Of a stretch of 64,000 nucleotides of DNA, positions 23,574-35,882 are shown in pieces. The DNA lies in assembly GCF_000182925.2 (NCBI RefSeq), contig NC_026507.1:2046001-2110000 (forward strand). The letters are read 5' to 3'. The notes beneath the pieces are model-generated. The model was not told the DNA's origin. It made no database searches and saw only the letters and a list, made by a program, of their open reading frames with translations. Position 1 is the first letter of the stretch; each line of letters begins with the position of its first letter. Made by a program: the position numbers and the translations under genes. The DNA is from Neurospora crassa OR74A (Eukaryota; Ascomycota; Sordariomycetes; Sordariales; Sordariaceae).

Positions 23574-25238
23574 GAATGAATATCGCTTTTTTGGATACCA
23601 ACGCATTTTTTTATTACTAGGTAGTCTCTTGTTTTTTTGCCTTGATTGTGTATTCACTGTTTACTTCGTATGTAGAGGTATCTTTATCATGTCGTCAAAG
23701 TTTCGTGATTATTGCGACTAGTTAATACCATCATTCCTTGCATCCAGACGTTTGTGCCATGCCTGTATTTGACAATGTTCCGACGATTGAGGATTTCCCA
23801 TATGAAGTTTACGAAGGGAAGTCGTCAAGTTCATGGTCATCCGCATGTTTAGACATCGGAAGTTCAGAATAGGTTCTCAGACATTCGAAACTCTTACCAG
23901 CTGCCGTGGATGGTTGATGCAAGGCAACAAGATGCAGGAGTGTTTACAGTTCCCGTCGCTTAAGATCCCATCTAGAGTTCGTAGTCACAAATCTGTCATG
24001 AAAATCGAGCTTCTTTTTACCCCATGCTGTACAGCCCAGCCCACAGGAAAAAGCTATTTTATTCGGGCTTCTCTACTTCCGAAAACATATCAGCTTCGAA
24101 ATCATATCACTCATGTATCCACAAGGCTTTCTTATACAAGATATAGGGTTGAAGATATTTGACCGCTCTGTTGCGTTCCAACCTAGTCGAGCATGCCAGT
24201 CGCTGTCCACCGAACCTCATGTTGGTAAAAAGACCGTAACCTCCACTGAAAGAACTAAGTCTCAGGAAGCCTCGACTCTATCCCAACGTCTCCCAAAGGG
24301 ATTAGCCTTCGGCAAGGAAACCGCTGGCTCAAAGATTCCCTTGCTGGGGCGACTGAGCGAGACTAAGGGTGACATGGCACATGCTACCCTCGCGGCAAGC
24401 CCATCAGTCAGCCATGAGAGGACCAAAAAGGACAATGTGTCTTCAGTAGGCCTCTGGTTCAGTGAAGCTAACTCGGGATGCCTTACTGGGTCTGATCGGT
24501 TACACTGCGCCCAACGAAAGCTCATTCTGGAACGGTACGAGTATGGAAAGGCCGGTATTGGCTCGCTGTACTGGGACACGACCGATGGCGTGACAACTTA
24601 CATGAATAAGCCTCTCAGCTGAGGCGCCGTGATCATGAAGTCGACCAGGTTCCCCGAAGAATCCGCTGGATAATTAGGTATCGTGTCGTTACCGATCCAG
24701 GAGACATTGAGGTCTCAACTGCGAGGTTCCGTAAGAACAGAGAGCGATGAGTGCTCCAGATATGGTAGCACTAGAGGTTGCTGACACCCTTCCCCGAGCA
24801 CATCAATGAGGATAGTGAGCTAGCCTCGACCTTGCGTGGGGCTATTGACCCTTTAAACGCCCATCCATGCTGCACGGCGGCTATGATGCCCCGCGTACTT
24901 GGTGTGTCGTCTCCAGCGAACAGACGGTGTATGGGCGAACTGTTCGAGAGTGGCCAATATCAGCTATTGGCTCTTTCAGGTTTCGGGTGCTCCGACCGCA
25001 ACAACATATGCCTCTGGCGAAAGGGTGAGCTGCTTTATCTGTGTCTTACCCATCAATCCTATGAGTCTGGATGCTAACCTGAATCGTGTAATCAAAAAGG
25101 AGTACGAGCTGGCAGAATACAAGCGGTAATCTGAAGATGGTCGACGTAAATAGTTATGTTTTTAGATGTTGTACATAGATTGTATAATTACCTCTATCTA
25201 CCAGCAAATGTTCGCACCTGCAGGTGACCAGGACCTCG
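23574..25238. other. Intergenic, no supported gene
   Basis: Ordinary composition. Open frames at 24,113-24,622 (169 codons) and 24,778-25,077 have no recognisable domain or splice chain. A decayed gene is possible but not shown. Confidence 0.45.
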
Positions 25239-26620
25239 TTAGTCCGTTTGGGGACCAGCTTTTTTGAGGAAATAATTCGTGATAGTATTTTCCTTTCTCC
25301 CTTCCGGTGTCGCCAGGTCCTTTTTCTTCCTACTTCCCACGCCAACCTCCATCAATGCCATTAGCTCTTCGAACTCCTTCGTGGGTACAATCCCCCCGCT
25401 AGCCTCCTTATGTCCTCTCGCAAAAGAATCTCCAAGTCTATCCCTCAGACTCGAATCCCCGGCCGTTTCCACGATGCCGTTTAACAGCTCAATGATGTTC
25501 ACCTCCCCCCTAACGCCACTCCTTTCCTTTGCACACTTGGCCACCCTGCACGAGAAGTTCACGTTCCCTTCCCGATACCCCTCATTAGCAGCCATCACCA
25601 CCTCAAGCCTAGCACTTTTCAAGTGTCCCGCCCACCTCGTCGCAATGACCGGATGCACCTGTGCCTTGCTATTCATTATCAAAACCGCCACGCGCCCATC
25701 GCTCGAAAATTTGGGCGGGACGTGTGTGCACCGTTCCACCTCGGCGTTGACCTCTACCCTTGCCGCCAAGAGCGCCTTGTTAGCGAGCAGATCGACCGGG
25801 CTGACGGCCTCCGTCAGTGCCTCCCATGCGGCATGGACGTTATATGCGGCTGTGCGGCGCGGTGCGTTGATAAGAGAGACTGAGTCGTTGATCCTTTTGC
25901 GCGTGTACCTCTTGAGCACGACACCCATATCGGGAAAGGGCGGTTGCCACTTAAAGTTTGTGCCCAAATCTCCATGCGTACCAAGAACGGCCAGCCACGC
26001 GCACTGCTGTTCAATGGCAGGGTGAAGAGGACGGCATATGAGGTAGGTTAGCAGGGCAGATGTAGATACAGGCGGGAAGTTGCAGGCAGTGACATGCTGA
26101 GAACCAGACGGAAACTCGTCTTCGGCAGCCTGGTGGTGGTCGATGATAAGGGCTCTGTGGTTTGGGATATTGACAACAGGCAAGGAGCGCCGGGAGCCTT
26201 GGTCCAGGACGAAGACGTACGATGGAGACAGCTTTGTCATGGCCGTCCGCTCCGAAGGGTCGTGGATGTTATTCCCTCTTTGGACGAGGTGAGTGGTAAT
26301 AAGACTTGAGGGCAGGCCAAGAAGGACGAGAGTCCGTTGAAGGATTGAGCCAGATGCGAGTCCATCCGCGTCCTTGTCAGGAACGATGAGCGTTCTGGAT
26401 TTGGCGGTAGCACTACTAAGTATAAGCAGCCATGCAAACAAAGCGGAGTGCGGTTGGGATCAGACCATTCTAGAATAAAGCGTCTCGCCGCTTCAATCTC
26501 CTCCTTTTTGGCAGGCCAGTTGGTTCCTGGGGCCTCGCCGCTACCATGGCTGGCTGGTGATCCTATTCGTGCCCGTTTCGAGCTTTGAGATTCCGTGAAC
26601 GAAGATGCAAGCCGCTTCAT
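25239..26620 (-). CDS. DHH-family phosphoesterase
   Basis: Predicted Mn-dependent phosphoesterase of the DHH superfamily (RecJ/GdpP-like fold); its substrate in fungi is unknown. The model is complement(join(25239..26415,26466..26620)), 443 aa. Exon 1 gives MKRLASSFTESQSSKRARIG and ends ARRFILE. A 50-nt intron with unusual donor GTCTGA and acceptor CTTAG joins it to a segment leading into RTLIVPDKDADGLASG. This continuity supports the intron, since the two frames do not otherwise connect. Metal-site motifs: DKDADG (I), VLDQGS (II), IIDHH (III, the DHH signature) and GTHGDLG (IV). A Gly- and Asn-containing C-terminal part resembles DHHA1. The basic N-terminus (SSKRAR) could be a nuclear signal. 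Confidence 0.85.
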
Positions 26621-27216
26621 AGTGCAAGCCGTGTGCTGGAGTATCCGAGCAGTTGATCTGCGACTGGTGATGGTCCAAAGTACACGAACGTGCTCGGATG
26701 TCAGGACATGCGCCCGTCTCAGGGGGGGCATAACGATACCTCTGACGTTATAGGCCGCTCCGTCATGCTTTGTGCAGCTAGGTTGGGCCGCAGAAGATAT
26801 GTGCTGTCATACATGATGGTGAATGAGTTAAAACAAAGACAGACCAGCAGAAATGACGTCAGCCACCTGGGAGGCTGATGGCAAGGTTCATGTAGGATTC
26901 CGATCCAAGTGCGCTTTCGTTGCACTCCCAAAAGCAATGGAATTGTTTGACTCAAGAACCCGCTTTAATGCATGTTTACACAACCTTCAAGGGTTTCCCT
27001 CCGAACGCCTAGAACACCACCAATGACAATATTCATTTTCCACCCAACAGGCGCAGCACGCCCACGATGCACACTGGTCTACCACAGTTCCAGCTAGCCT
27101 CGATGGGCAAGGCGCAACATGTACAGAAGAAGGTAAAGAGGGGAAACGACTCGACGCCACGCTGTTTGCTCGGCTGGTCTCCGAGGCGAGAGCTGTTCAT
27201 ACTCCTTTCTCTCCGC
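26621..27216. other. Intergenic between DHH gene and sulfurtransferase
   Basis: The DHH upstream region and the sulfurtransferase 3' region. No gene seen. Confidence 0.55.
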
Positions 27217-28285
27217 TTATTCGGCCTTTTCGATCAGCGACTCGGAAGACTTCACCCGTTGCGCCCACTCACTACACAGAGTTAGTCATGGATGCATGGG
27301 TTTGATGGAGATCGAGGGTGTCAGTCAAAAGCACTTACGTCCAGCTTCCATCATAAACTTTGCTCTTCTCAGGCGATCCAAACTGCGCCTCGTTGAGCGC
27401 TGTTTCAAGGACGCAGGCCGTGACGCCGGTTCCGCAGCTGGAGATGATGGGCTTTGATGGATCAACGCCCGCCCTGGCGAAGACCTCCTTCAACTTGTCG
27501 GCTGGCAAGAAGGCCTTGGTGCTGGAGTCCAAGACAGCACTGAAGGGAATGTTGATGGAGCCGGGCATGTGGCCCGAGGACAGACCCTCTCTCGGCTCCG
27601 GCTCCGTGCCACTCCAGCGACCGGGCGATCTCGCATCCAGGATCTGCACGCTCTTGGAGCCCTCTTTACTGGAGTCAATGGCAACTTGGCGGACCTCCTC
27701 GAAGCTTGCGACCTTGTCCTCATTCATCTCGGGAATGGGATATGTACCGCACTCAATCGTCCAGACGTTTCCGGATTCGGTAGGGAGACCCTCCTCGATC
27801 CATAGCTTGAAGTTGTTGAGAATGTGAACCTTGGGGTGGCCAAAGACCTTCATGGTCCAGCCAACACGGGGGGCGCTGAAGATGCCCAGCTCTTGGCTGT
27901 CGTAGATGACCACAGTGTCTTCGCGGCGGATGCCGAGCTCACTCATGGCAGCGGCAAAGTCTTTGGAGCTGGGTAGCATGTGGGGGTAAGGGCTGCGCTT
28001 ATCGATGACCTTGTCAAGGTCGAAGAAGCGTGCCTTGGGGATTCTCTTTTCGATGAAAACGTCGAGGCCGGTGCGCTTTTGTGGGTCGTTTGGAAGGAAC
28101 CAGGAGGCGCATAGAGGAATGACACGGGGTTCGGATGAGATGGGAGAAGGAGGAGCTTTCTTGAGGGCTTCGTGCAGCTCCTTGGGGGTAACTAAATAGC
28201 TTGAGAAGCAGCGGACGGCCCCCGTTTTGGCGGCAGTCGAGCGCATCGAAGCCCGAAGGGGGCTTATGACTCCCACGCGAGCCAT
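27217..28285 (-). CDS. Mitochondrial sulfurtransferase (thiosulfate / 3-mercaptopyruvate type)
   Basis: Tandem-rhodanese enzyme that moves a sulfane sulfur onto a catalytic Cys and then to cyanide or thiols. The model is complement(join(27217..27271,27339..28285)), 333 aa. The start MARVGVISPLRASMRSTAAK has the Arg/Ser/Ala-rich, acid-free look of a mitochondrial presequence. The N-terminal rhodanese domain spans about residues 40-170 (RIPKARFFDLD, DTVVIYDSQ). The C-terminal domain spans about 195-320 (ILDARSPGRWSG, GHMPGSINIPF) with the active-site loop SSCGTGVTAC, whose Cys is intact. A 67-nt intron (GTAAGT, branch TGACTAAC) adds the last residues after DGSWT, ending SLIEKAE. CGTGVT is closer to the mercaptopyruvate enzyme loop, but I cannot separate the two activities by sequence alone. 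Confidence 0.92.
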
Positions 28286-29369
28286 TTTGAATATACCACT
28301 TTGTGCTGTCTACCTGTTGTCGGTAGTGATAGGTTGTGTCGAGGATGCGCCGGGCTACCTTTATGGAGGAGCAAGGCGGCGATAAGGGGTTTTCGTAGTG
28401 CCGCAGTCGAAGCTGATGTTCGGCGGTGCTGTTGATTGGAGCAAGTCGAGACAAGCGACAGACGGCCGATGCAAGGTACCTAGACGTAGAAGCAGAGGTT
28501 GAGAGAGGGCAAGTGGATTCGGCGTTGCCTGGTTCCTGGTGTTCGGACTACGGCCCGGAAATTGAGTGCGCAGAAAACGAGCTCGGTCGAAGCAGTCTCA
28601 GTCACTTGAGGTATCGAGCATGTCTACAAGCTGGCAAGCAAAGAAAAGACAAAAAAAAGAAAAAGAGGGGGCCTTGAGGAGAGGAAAGGAAACCGCAAAA
28701 AAAGAGAAAAAAAAAAATGAAAAAATAATGAAGGGACCCAGCAAGCCGAAATCTCAGTAGCCCAAGGATGAGGACTGTGGATGCGGGGTTTAGACTGCCT
28801 TTGTCATACTAACTTTTAGCATGGGACCTTGGCTGTTCATGCCAGCGATGAGGTAGGTGGACGCCCAGCAATCAATATGGTGCAATGTGCAGGGGCCCCT
28901 TAGGCTCGGCGCTGTATTACAGACTGGGCTACTAGGTACCTAGGTACCTAGCTAGTTTTCATCCAAACTGTTTTAGAGATGCTTTCAGAGAGCTTGGGCC
29001 ACACTGACCGATACTTTACACTTACATACGGTACTGCGTAGTGGAAGAAACAGCTGGAGGAGGTCCTGCCTCCTTATACTTAACAGTGCGCTGCCTGGCG
29101 CTAGCAGTACGTAAGTGCTAGCTTCCAATACCTATGGCAACCCTGGTATGCCATTTGCAACGGGTCAATAACCGCCGACCTCAGCAAGTGCATTTCCTGT
29201 TTCGTTGTTAATCGGCCGTTTGGTACGGGCATCTAACATTTCCCTACACACTTACGTCGAGACTTTGACGTCGGATCGGATATCACCACGCACTCATAAG
29301 CAACTGCAACCCGGATCTCTCTGGTCTCACACGCTCGCATCGAACGAGAGATTCAAAAAGACAGTTGAA
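28286..29369. other. Divergent upstream region, sulfurtransferase / APC11
   Basis: No gene. It contains a purine-rich stretch at about 28,640-28,730 and a tandem ctaggtac-type palindromic repeat at about 28,933-28,955. Confidence 0.55.
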
Positions 29370-29882
29370 ATGAAGGTCAAGATCAAAAAGTGGAACGCCG
29401 TCGCGACTTGGCGATGGGATCTCCCAGAAGACGATGTCTGCGGCATCTGCCAGGTCCACTTTGATGGCACATGCCCGACTTGCAAATACCCGGGCGACGA
29501 GTGCAGCCTGTGTAAGACGCCAGTGAAGTCCTTCGATGACACGACATCCAGCTGACCATCTGGCGCGTATGTTCCCAGTGTCTGGGAAATGCGGTCACAA
29601 CTTTCACATGGTATGCTGTTTCTTTTCCATCTTTCCTCTTTCCTCGCTCTCTCGTTGACCAACATAATAGCATTGTATCCTCGAGTGGATAAAACAGGAC
29701 TCTGCCAAAGGCCAATGCCCCATGTGCCGCCAAAGTGAGTCGTTGGATCCATTTTCCTCCGCGCTTAGATTCGGACGCGGCGCCTGACTATTTGGGTAGA
29801 ATTCGAATGGAATGGTCGCCCCTATGCTACCGAAACGTCACTGGCCGACACGATCCAAGGCCAAACGCTCGCCGAAAATTGA
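29370..29882 (+). CDS. apc11: Anaphase-promoting complex subunit 11 (RING-H2)
   Basis: Catalytic RING subunit of the APC/C ubiquitin ligase; it recruits the E2 and drives mitotic exit, acting in nucleus and cytoplasm. The model is join(29370..29511,29579..29610,29671..29734,29800..29882), 106 aa. Exon 1 ends in GDECSL with donor GTAAGA. A 32-nt exon encodes LSGKCGHNFHM, the next HCILEWIKQDSAKGQCPMCRQ, and the last KFEWNGRPYAT and so on. All three introns have GT/AG ends and CTGAC-like or comparable branch sites. Every RING zinc ligand is present: CGIC, CPTC, the Cys of KCGHNFH, the His pair and CPMC. The N-terminus MKVKIKKWNAVATWRWD is typical of the family. The stop is only about 50 bp from heavily RIP-mutated repeat DNA. 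Confidence 0.95.
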
Positions 29883-30308
29883 TTCCGCGGTACTTGCTAG
29901 GGAGCTATGGAGCTTTCTTGTAACTTCCCTCCAGCCTAAGAGTTATAAACAGTTATGAATAAGCAAGCTTTTTCTATACACAAACTACTTTTATTGCTAT
30001 ATATCTTCAATATATTTCCTATTTTAAACTAGATAGTAACTAGAAGATTTTTACTATATAAAAATAAAATATACTATATTCTTATTTATATAAGTAAATA
30101 TAATAATTAAAAGTTATAATAGGTAAGTATATTTAGAAGTTTCTTACTTAAAATTTTTAAATATATTATTATTAATATAAGATATATATAATAAATAAAT
30201 ATACTACCCTATTGCCTACTAGAGGTTACTAGTAGGTACTAAGCTAGTAATACTAGTAATAAAGGTTTTTAAAACCTTTATTGACTGCCTTTATTAAAGC
30301 GCTTATTA

Positions 30309-30572
30309 TTATAACTAAGCTAAACTACTTACTAAAACTACTAAAACTAGCCTATACTCGTATCTATACCTTCTAAATAGGTATATTTATATTATATCTA
30401 CCCTTACTATTTAATTAGCTAGTTCCCTTCTAGGACCCACTTTCTTTTTCTATTTAGTTATATAGCTAGATATATACTTCTTCTTCTTCCCTTTTACTCT
30501 CTATAGTTAATTATTTATTACATTCGTCAAACTAGTAGTACTAACCACTTGCCTAACCTACGTACTATAATA
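30309..30572 (+). repeat. 5' LTR of outer element
   Basis: 264 bp, heavily C-to-T/G-to-A mutated relative to the lightly mutated copy at 20,738. It ends ctataata where the family has ccgtgaca. Confidence 0.85.
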
Positions 30573-31066
30573 CTTAATTAATTATTACTTCTCTAATTAG
30601 CTCAACAAACGCTATTACTATTAATTAATTAGCAATTATAATTCCTTTCTTTAATTAGTCCCGTTAAGAATACAGCTGTACTATATTAATATTTACCCGA
30701 CTAACGAAACCCAATTTCTATACGTAATTAAACGGAGCACCTACTACCTTACTAAGTTTAATCCTAATACAACGTACGTAGGGGAGCTATATAATAGTTA
30801 TATTATTAGAGTACTAGAAGGTTTATAATTAAAAGTAGAGGATTATATATAACTTTAAGGTTTGCTACGCCGGCGGAGCAATTTGGAATTCGAAATTTTT
30901 TTCTTTCCTTTATTAAATTATCTTATTAGTACTATTTAATTAATACTCTTCTTATCTTATTATTATTTTAATTTACTCATTACTATTTTGATTATTACAA
31001 TTATTTAATTAGCTGCCCGCTCTCCTCTGAATAATTAATTAGATTTACTAAGTTTAATATACTTTT

Positions 31067-31259
31067 TGTAATGGGGACAGTACGGGTACTAGTTGTATAA
31101 CTTAATTAAAGTTCAATAAAAGAGGAAAAGATCTATCTAAAATACGGATCCACTGGCGCAGAGGTTTTTATTAGGGCTACGCACTCTACACTACTATAAC
31201 TAATAATAGCTCTAATCTCAAAGACTAAAATCTATAATCCGAATACTAGCCCTATAATA
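31067..31259 (-). repeat. LTR (3' by element orientation)
   Basis: The outer left end keeps tggggacagtacgggtac, whereas the matching inner end of the other copy is AT-enriched. Confidence 0.85.
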
Positions 31260-34200
31260 TTACCCCCCTCCTTTCCCCTCCTCCACCCCTCCCTTACCTC
31301 TTTCCTACTTATTATTATAATTAGTCTTTAATATATTTATAATTTTTATTTCAATTATAAACTTATTTCCTACACTACTAATTAATATACTCGTACTTTC
31401 TATCTAATATAGCTATCGTCGTACTAAATAATAACTAACGGTAGGCAACAATAAGCAACAAGTAGTAATCTCAGCGCCCGTACTCTCTAAATCCGTATAT
31501 ATAATCCTTCTCCCCCTCGCTTTTCGAATTTCTCCCTCTTCTCTTCTTTTTTCTAATAATAGTTTAACCCCTTAAAGTAAATAATACTATTCCCTTCTCT
31601 AACCTATACCTATTTATCATCTCCAACCTTCCTAATACTTTTAAATACCTTACTATATATTATCCCCTCTTACTATTATAATTGCAACCCTAAATTCTAA
31701 CCTTTATACTCTTTGCCTTACTAATAATAATTTACTAACTTCTATTACCACCCCTCCTAATACTTTACCTACTAACTCCCCTACTATTTACTTTAATATT
31801 TTACTCCCCAGCCTTCCCTCCTACTACTCCTCCTTATTAATATTAACCCCCTTAACACCCCTCCCCTATTCCCTAATACACCCCTCCCCCTTCGCTACCA
31901 CCCCCTACCCCTCTAATTCTTACCCTATAAAAAGTACTTATATAATATAAATATATTTTTTTTATACTATTTCCCTAAAGTCTCTACCCTACTATTAATC
32001 TATTACTAACCCTTTTATTATAATATAAATACAAAGAATCCGCCATCCTATATATTATATATTTAAATATAAAGTAGGTTTATTCTACAATATTTAATTG
32101 TATTATATATATTTATTATTATTATAATAATAAGTAATATAATTAAATATTACCCTTAACTCTATATATATTCGCTACTTAAGAAACGGTAATACATACT
32201 ATAGTTAAAGTAATAGTAAAGGACAACTTTAATTAATATATAAATATTTAGAGAAATACCGCCGAACTATATAAGAAAGTATTTATTAATTAATATATTA
32301 CTCCTACCTCTTCCTTTTTGTCTCTCCTCCTACTTAAAAACTTTAGTATTAATTTTCTTTCTCTCTTTTCTTTTTTACTTATAAATACTTCTACTATACT
32401 AAAGTAATATCCCCCCTACCCCCCTTCCCCCTATTAATAGTACCCCTCCCCTACAAACTATAAATAATTTAAACGAATATAATTATTCTGAAAATTCGAG
32501 TAAATATAATAGAATCGAATAATAATTACAAACGTAAAATATAAAAGAAATTAAAAAATTTAATATTAATATCGCTCCCCTCCCCTTTTTTTGTAACTAA
32601 TATAACTACTTCTTATATTCTATAATAAAATATTCTACTAATTTATTATTAATAATAGTTAAACTATATTTAACTTTAAAATAATTTAATATTATAATAT
32701 TAATTACTAATTATAAAAGTTCCTAAATCTATTCTACCTATCCCACCCACTTTATTAATACTTCTCTATACCCCTTCTTCGTCTGACAATATAAAATTTC
32801 CTCTACAAAATATTTCTTCTCCTATTAACTATAATAATTAAACATTAAAGGTTAATAATAATTTATCCTAATAAGGAATCGTCCTAAGTATATTACAAAA
32901 AATCTATATAGAATTTATTAAAGACCCCTATAATAAAATTAGTAAACTCTACTATATATAGGTTAAGAATTTTTGAAATTATATATTTAGTATATACCCA
33001 ATCTAACTTCTCTTTAAAGCATTCGGTTTTAAAATTCTTCAAATTCAACCAAACCTTATCCCCCTCCTTAAATACCTCAACTAATTATCTCTTATAATTC
33101 GTAAAATATTCCTAATCTTATATTAAAACGGCTATTATTATTTAATAAAAATCCGTAATTTACTACAACTATATAATAAAGCCTTCGGCTCTTTTCTACG
33201 AGTTTATAAACTCGGCTCTTATAAATTAAGTAATAATTATTATAAAGGACTATAAGTAATAGTTATAAATAATAAAGAATAAAAATATTCTAATTATAAT
33301 ACTTACTCTACTATTAATTCCTAACTATATAGTAAAATACTAATAATCCTAATTATTCTAAATATAATTTATAAAAATTCTTGAAAATACCTATACCTCT
33401 TAATTTATATATTTTAACCTACTATTAGTCTAAGAGTAAAATACTATATTCAATTACTATTCTACCCTAAAGAGGTTGTAAAAGTATTTCTAGAAACTAT
33501 TAATCTAATTAAGACTTCTATTACTAATAATAAATCGGAATTAATTATAATAATATATAAAATATTGTAGGAAAACTTTAATAACCACTTTTACTTATAT
33601 AATAGGTATAAATTCTAAAATTAACACTTTATTAAACCGGCTTTTAATAACTAAGTGGTTTATACAACCTCCTAAGAGTAATGAATTAATAATAAAATCT
33701 ATCTAAATATCCCTAAAAAACTGGTCTAGAATTTGTAATAGTCTTAATAACCTTCTCTTTTAATCTCTTCAATATTTAACCTTTCCATAAATATTGTAAT
33801 TAACTATAAACCAACGAATATAAATACCTATTAATAGCTAATAAAAATCTCCATTAATAATATAAATAATACCTTCTCTCCTTAAATAATTAACAGTAAT
33901 CAAATCATATATCCCTTAAATAAAGTACGTACGTAGGACGTTTCTTTTCAAATCCTCTAATAATATATAAAAAGTAACTACTTCTATAATAATTAGGGCA
34001 CTGAAAATCTAAATGCACCCTTAATAATATAACGTCCCTAAGTTATTAATTGAATATTCGCCTAATTATACTTTTAAATTTTAAATTATAATAAATAAAT
34101 TTTAATTGCCGTTGGTAACTATTTGAAAAATATTCTTATAAATTATATTTTATTAAGCCACTTTCTCGTAGAACTACTATAAATCTAAATTCTCAAATAC

Positions 34201-35089
34201 CTTTATACCCTCCCCTACAATTATAGTGGAAGCTACTATACGAATATAATTTTTAAAAACCTCTTAAAAAATTAATTATATTTCCTTTACCTCTATATCC
34301 CCCTTATTAGGCTTATCCTAATTCCGCTATAATAAAATATTAAATACTACAACGAACTTACCTAAATAGTACTAAATTTTAAAATTAAACCTCAAAAGGA
34401 ATTTAACCCAATATACTTAATATTCAAAGAACGTTTATCTCTCTATAAAATATTCGAAATTCTAATAATTAATTATAATAACGAACTTCTCGCAATTTTT
34501 AAACTCTATTAACTACTCTTCTAAGTATTTAATAATTACTAATATTTCTTTATTATAAATAAAGTAATTGTACTCTACTAATATAAATTTCTATGAATAA
34601 TATACTACTACAATCTTCCTACTATCTTTCTCCTATATAAGAATACTACTAAACCTATAACTACTATAATCCGCCTCTAAGAATATAAATAAATCGGGAT
34701 CCTATTATATAAAGATAAGGGCTTCGGTAAACAATTTCTTTAACCGTCGGAATATAAAATCGTACTCAATTATCTATTCAAAGGGGACTCCCTTCTTTAT
34801 AAACGCTATTAATACTCCTACTACTATAAAAAAGTCCTTAATAAATATATAATAATAATTCGCAAAGCCCAAAAAACTTCTTACTCCTTTCCAAAACATT
34901 AAAGCTTTTTAATCCATAATCGCTTTAATCTTCTTAGGGTCCACCTAAATACTTATATTTACAATAACTATAAAGCCGAAATATTTTACACTCTTAATAA
35001 CGAATTTATATTTTTTGGGGTCTAAATAGAATTTAATTACCGCCAACCGCTTTATTACCTTACAAATTTTCTCTAAATAGTCATTTTTC

Positions 35090-35560
35090 AACTTAGAAGA
35101 GAAGATTAGTATATTATTTATATAAATTAAAGCGAAATTATTAAAGTAATTACTAAAAATACTATTAATATATTATTAAAAGGTTATTTAAATTTTATAT
35201 TAATTTAAAGGAGTATTACAAATTATTTATAAAAGCTATATCGTATATAAAAGACCGTCTTCCCTTCTTCTCTCCTAACTATACGAATTTTATAGAATGC
35301 TTATATAATATCTATTTTAATAAACTACTTCGCTTTAACTATAATATAGAAAAATTTCTTTAATTAAAAGTAGAAAGTAATAATCAACTCTCGTAATAGT
35401 ATTCAAAATTCAATAATTGTAATAAAACTATAACCCCCCACTTAATTTCCGGATAAAGAAAATTAATACTATAATTAAAGAATTACTAATACAAATAAAC
35501 CCCTTATTAAAAAAGTCTTTAAATATCTTCTTCAATACTAAGAACTCATTCTTTAATATA
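35090..35560 (-). pseudogene. Reverse transcriptase relic (Ty3/gypsy)
   Basis: Minus-strand translation reads LKKIFKDFFNKGFI, then a Gly-Gly-Leu motif, a degraded DYRxLN motif (ILNT) and ITRVDYYFLLLIKEI, as in gypsy fingers and palm. The catalytic YxDD box reads YINN at about 35,112-35,135, the change expected from GAC to AAC. Many in-frame stops fit former Gln or Trp codons. Confidence 0.8.
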
Positions 35561-35562
35561 CT

Positions 35563-35882
35563 TGTTACGGTTCGCTGGGATGCTCAGCAACTCCAAATAT
35601 CCATTAATGTAATCAATAATATTAAAGTAAGAAAGCAAAATACTGAAGGAAAGTGGACGGCCGTTAGCCGGCTCAGACAGGGATCCTTTTATACAAAGTC
35701 CCTTAGTCCGAGCAGGGCCCACCCTAATTTGCAGGGCGGGCGCCCCATTTCCCACTAACCGTCTACCAATAGTAGGCCAACTAATTTATAATTAACTATA
35801 GTATTAAGCTAGGCATACTCTAATTGAGCGGTATACCTACCCAATACCCTACTTTATAGTTAATTGTATATATCTAGTAACA
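35563..35882 (-). repeat. LTR, left copy of second gypsy element
   Basis: 320 bp. The outer left half is lightly mutated (tgttacggttcgctgggatg) and the inner right half is AT-rich. Confidence 0.88.

Noticed and set aside
24113-24622. 169-codon plus-strand frame
   Set aside because: No domain or splice chain recognised and a competing opposite frame; kept only as a remark in the intergenic entry.
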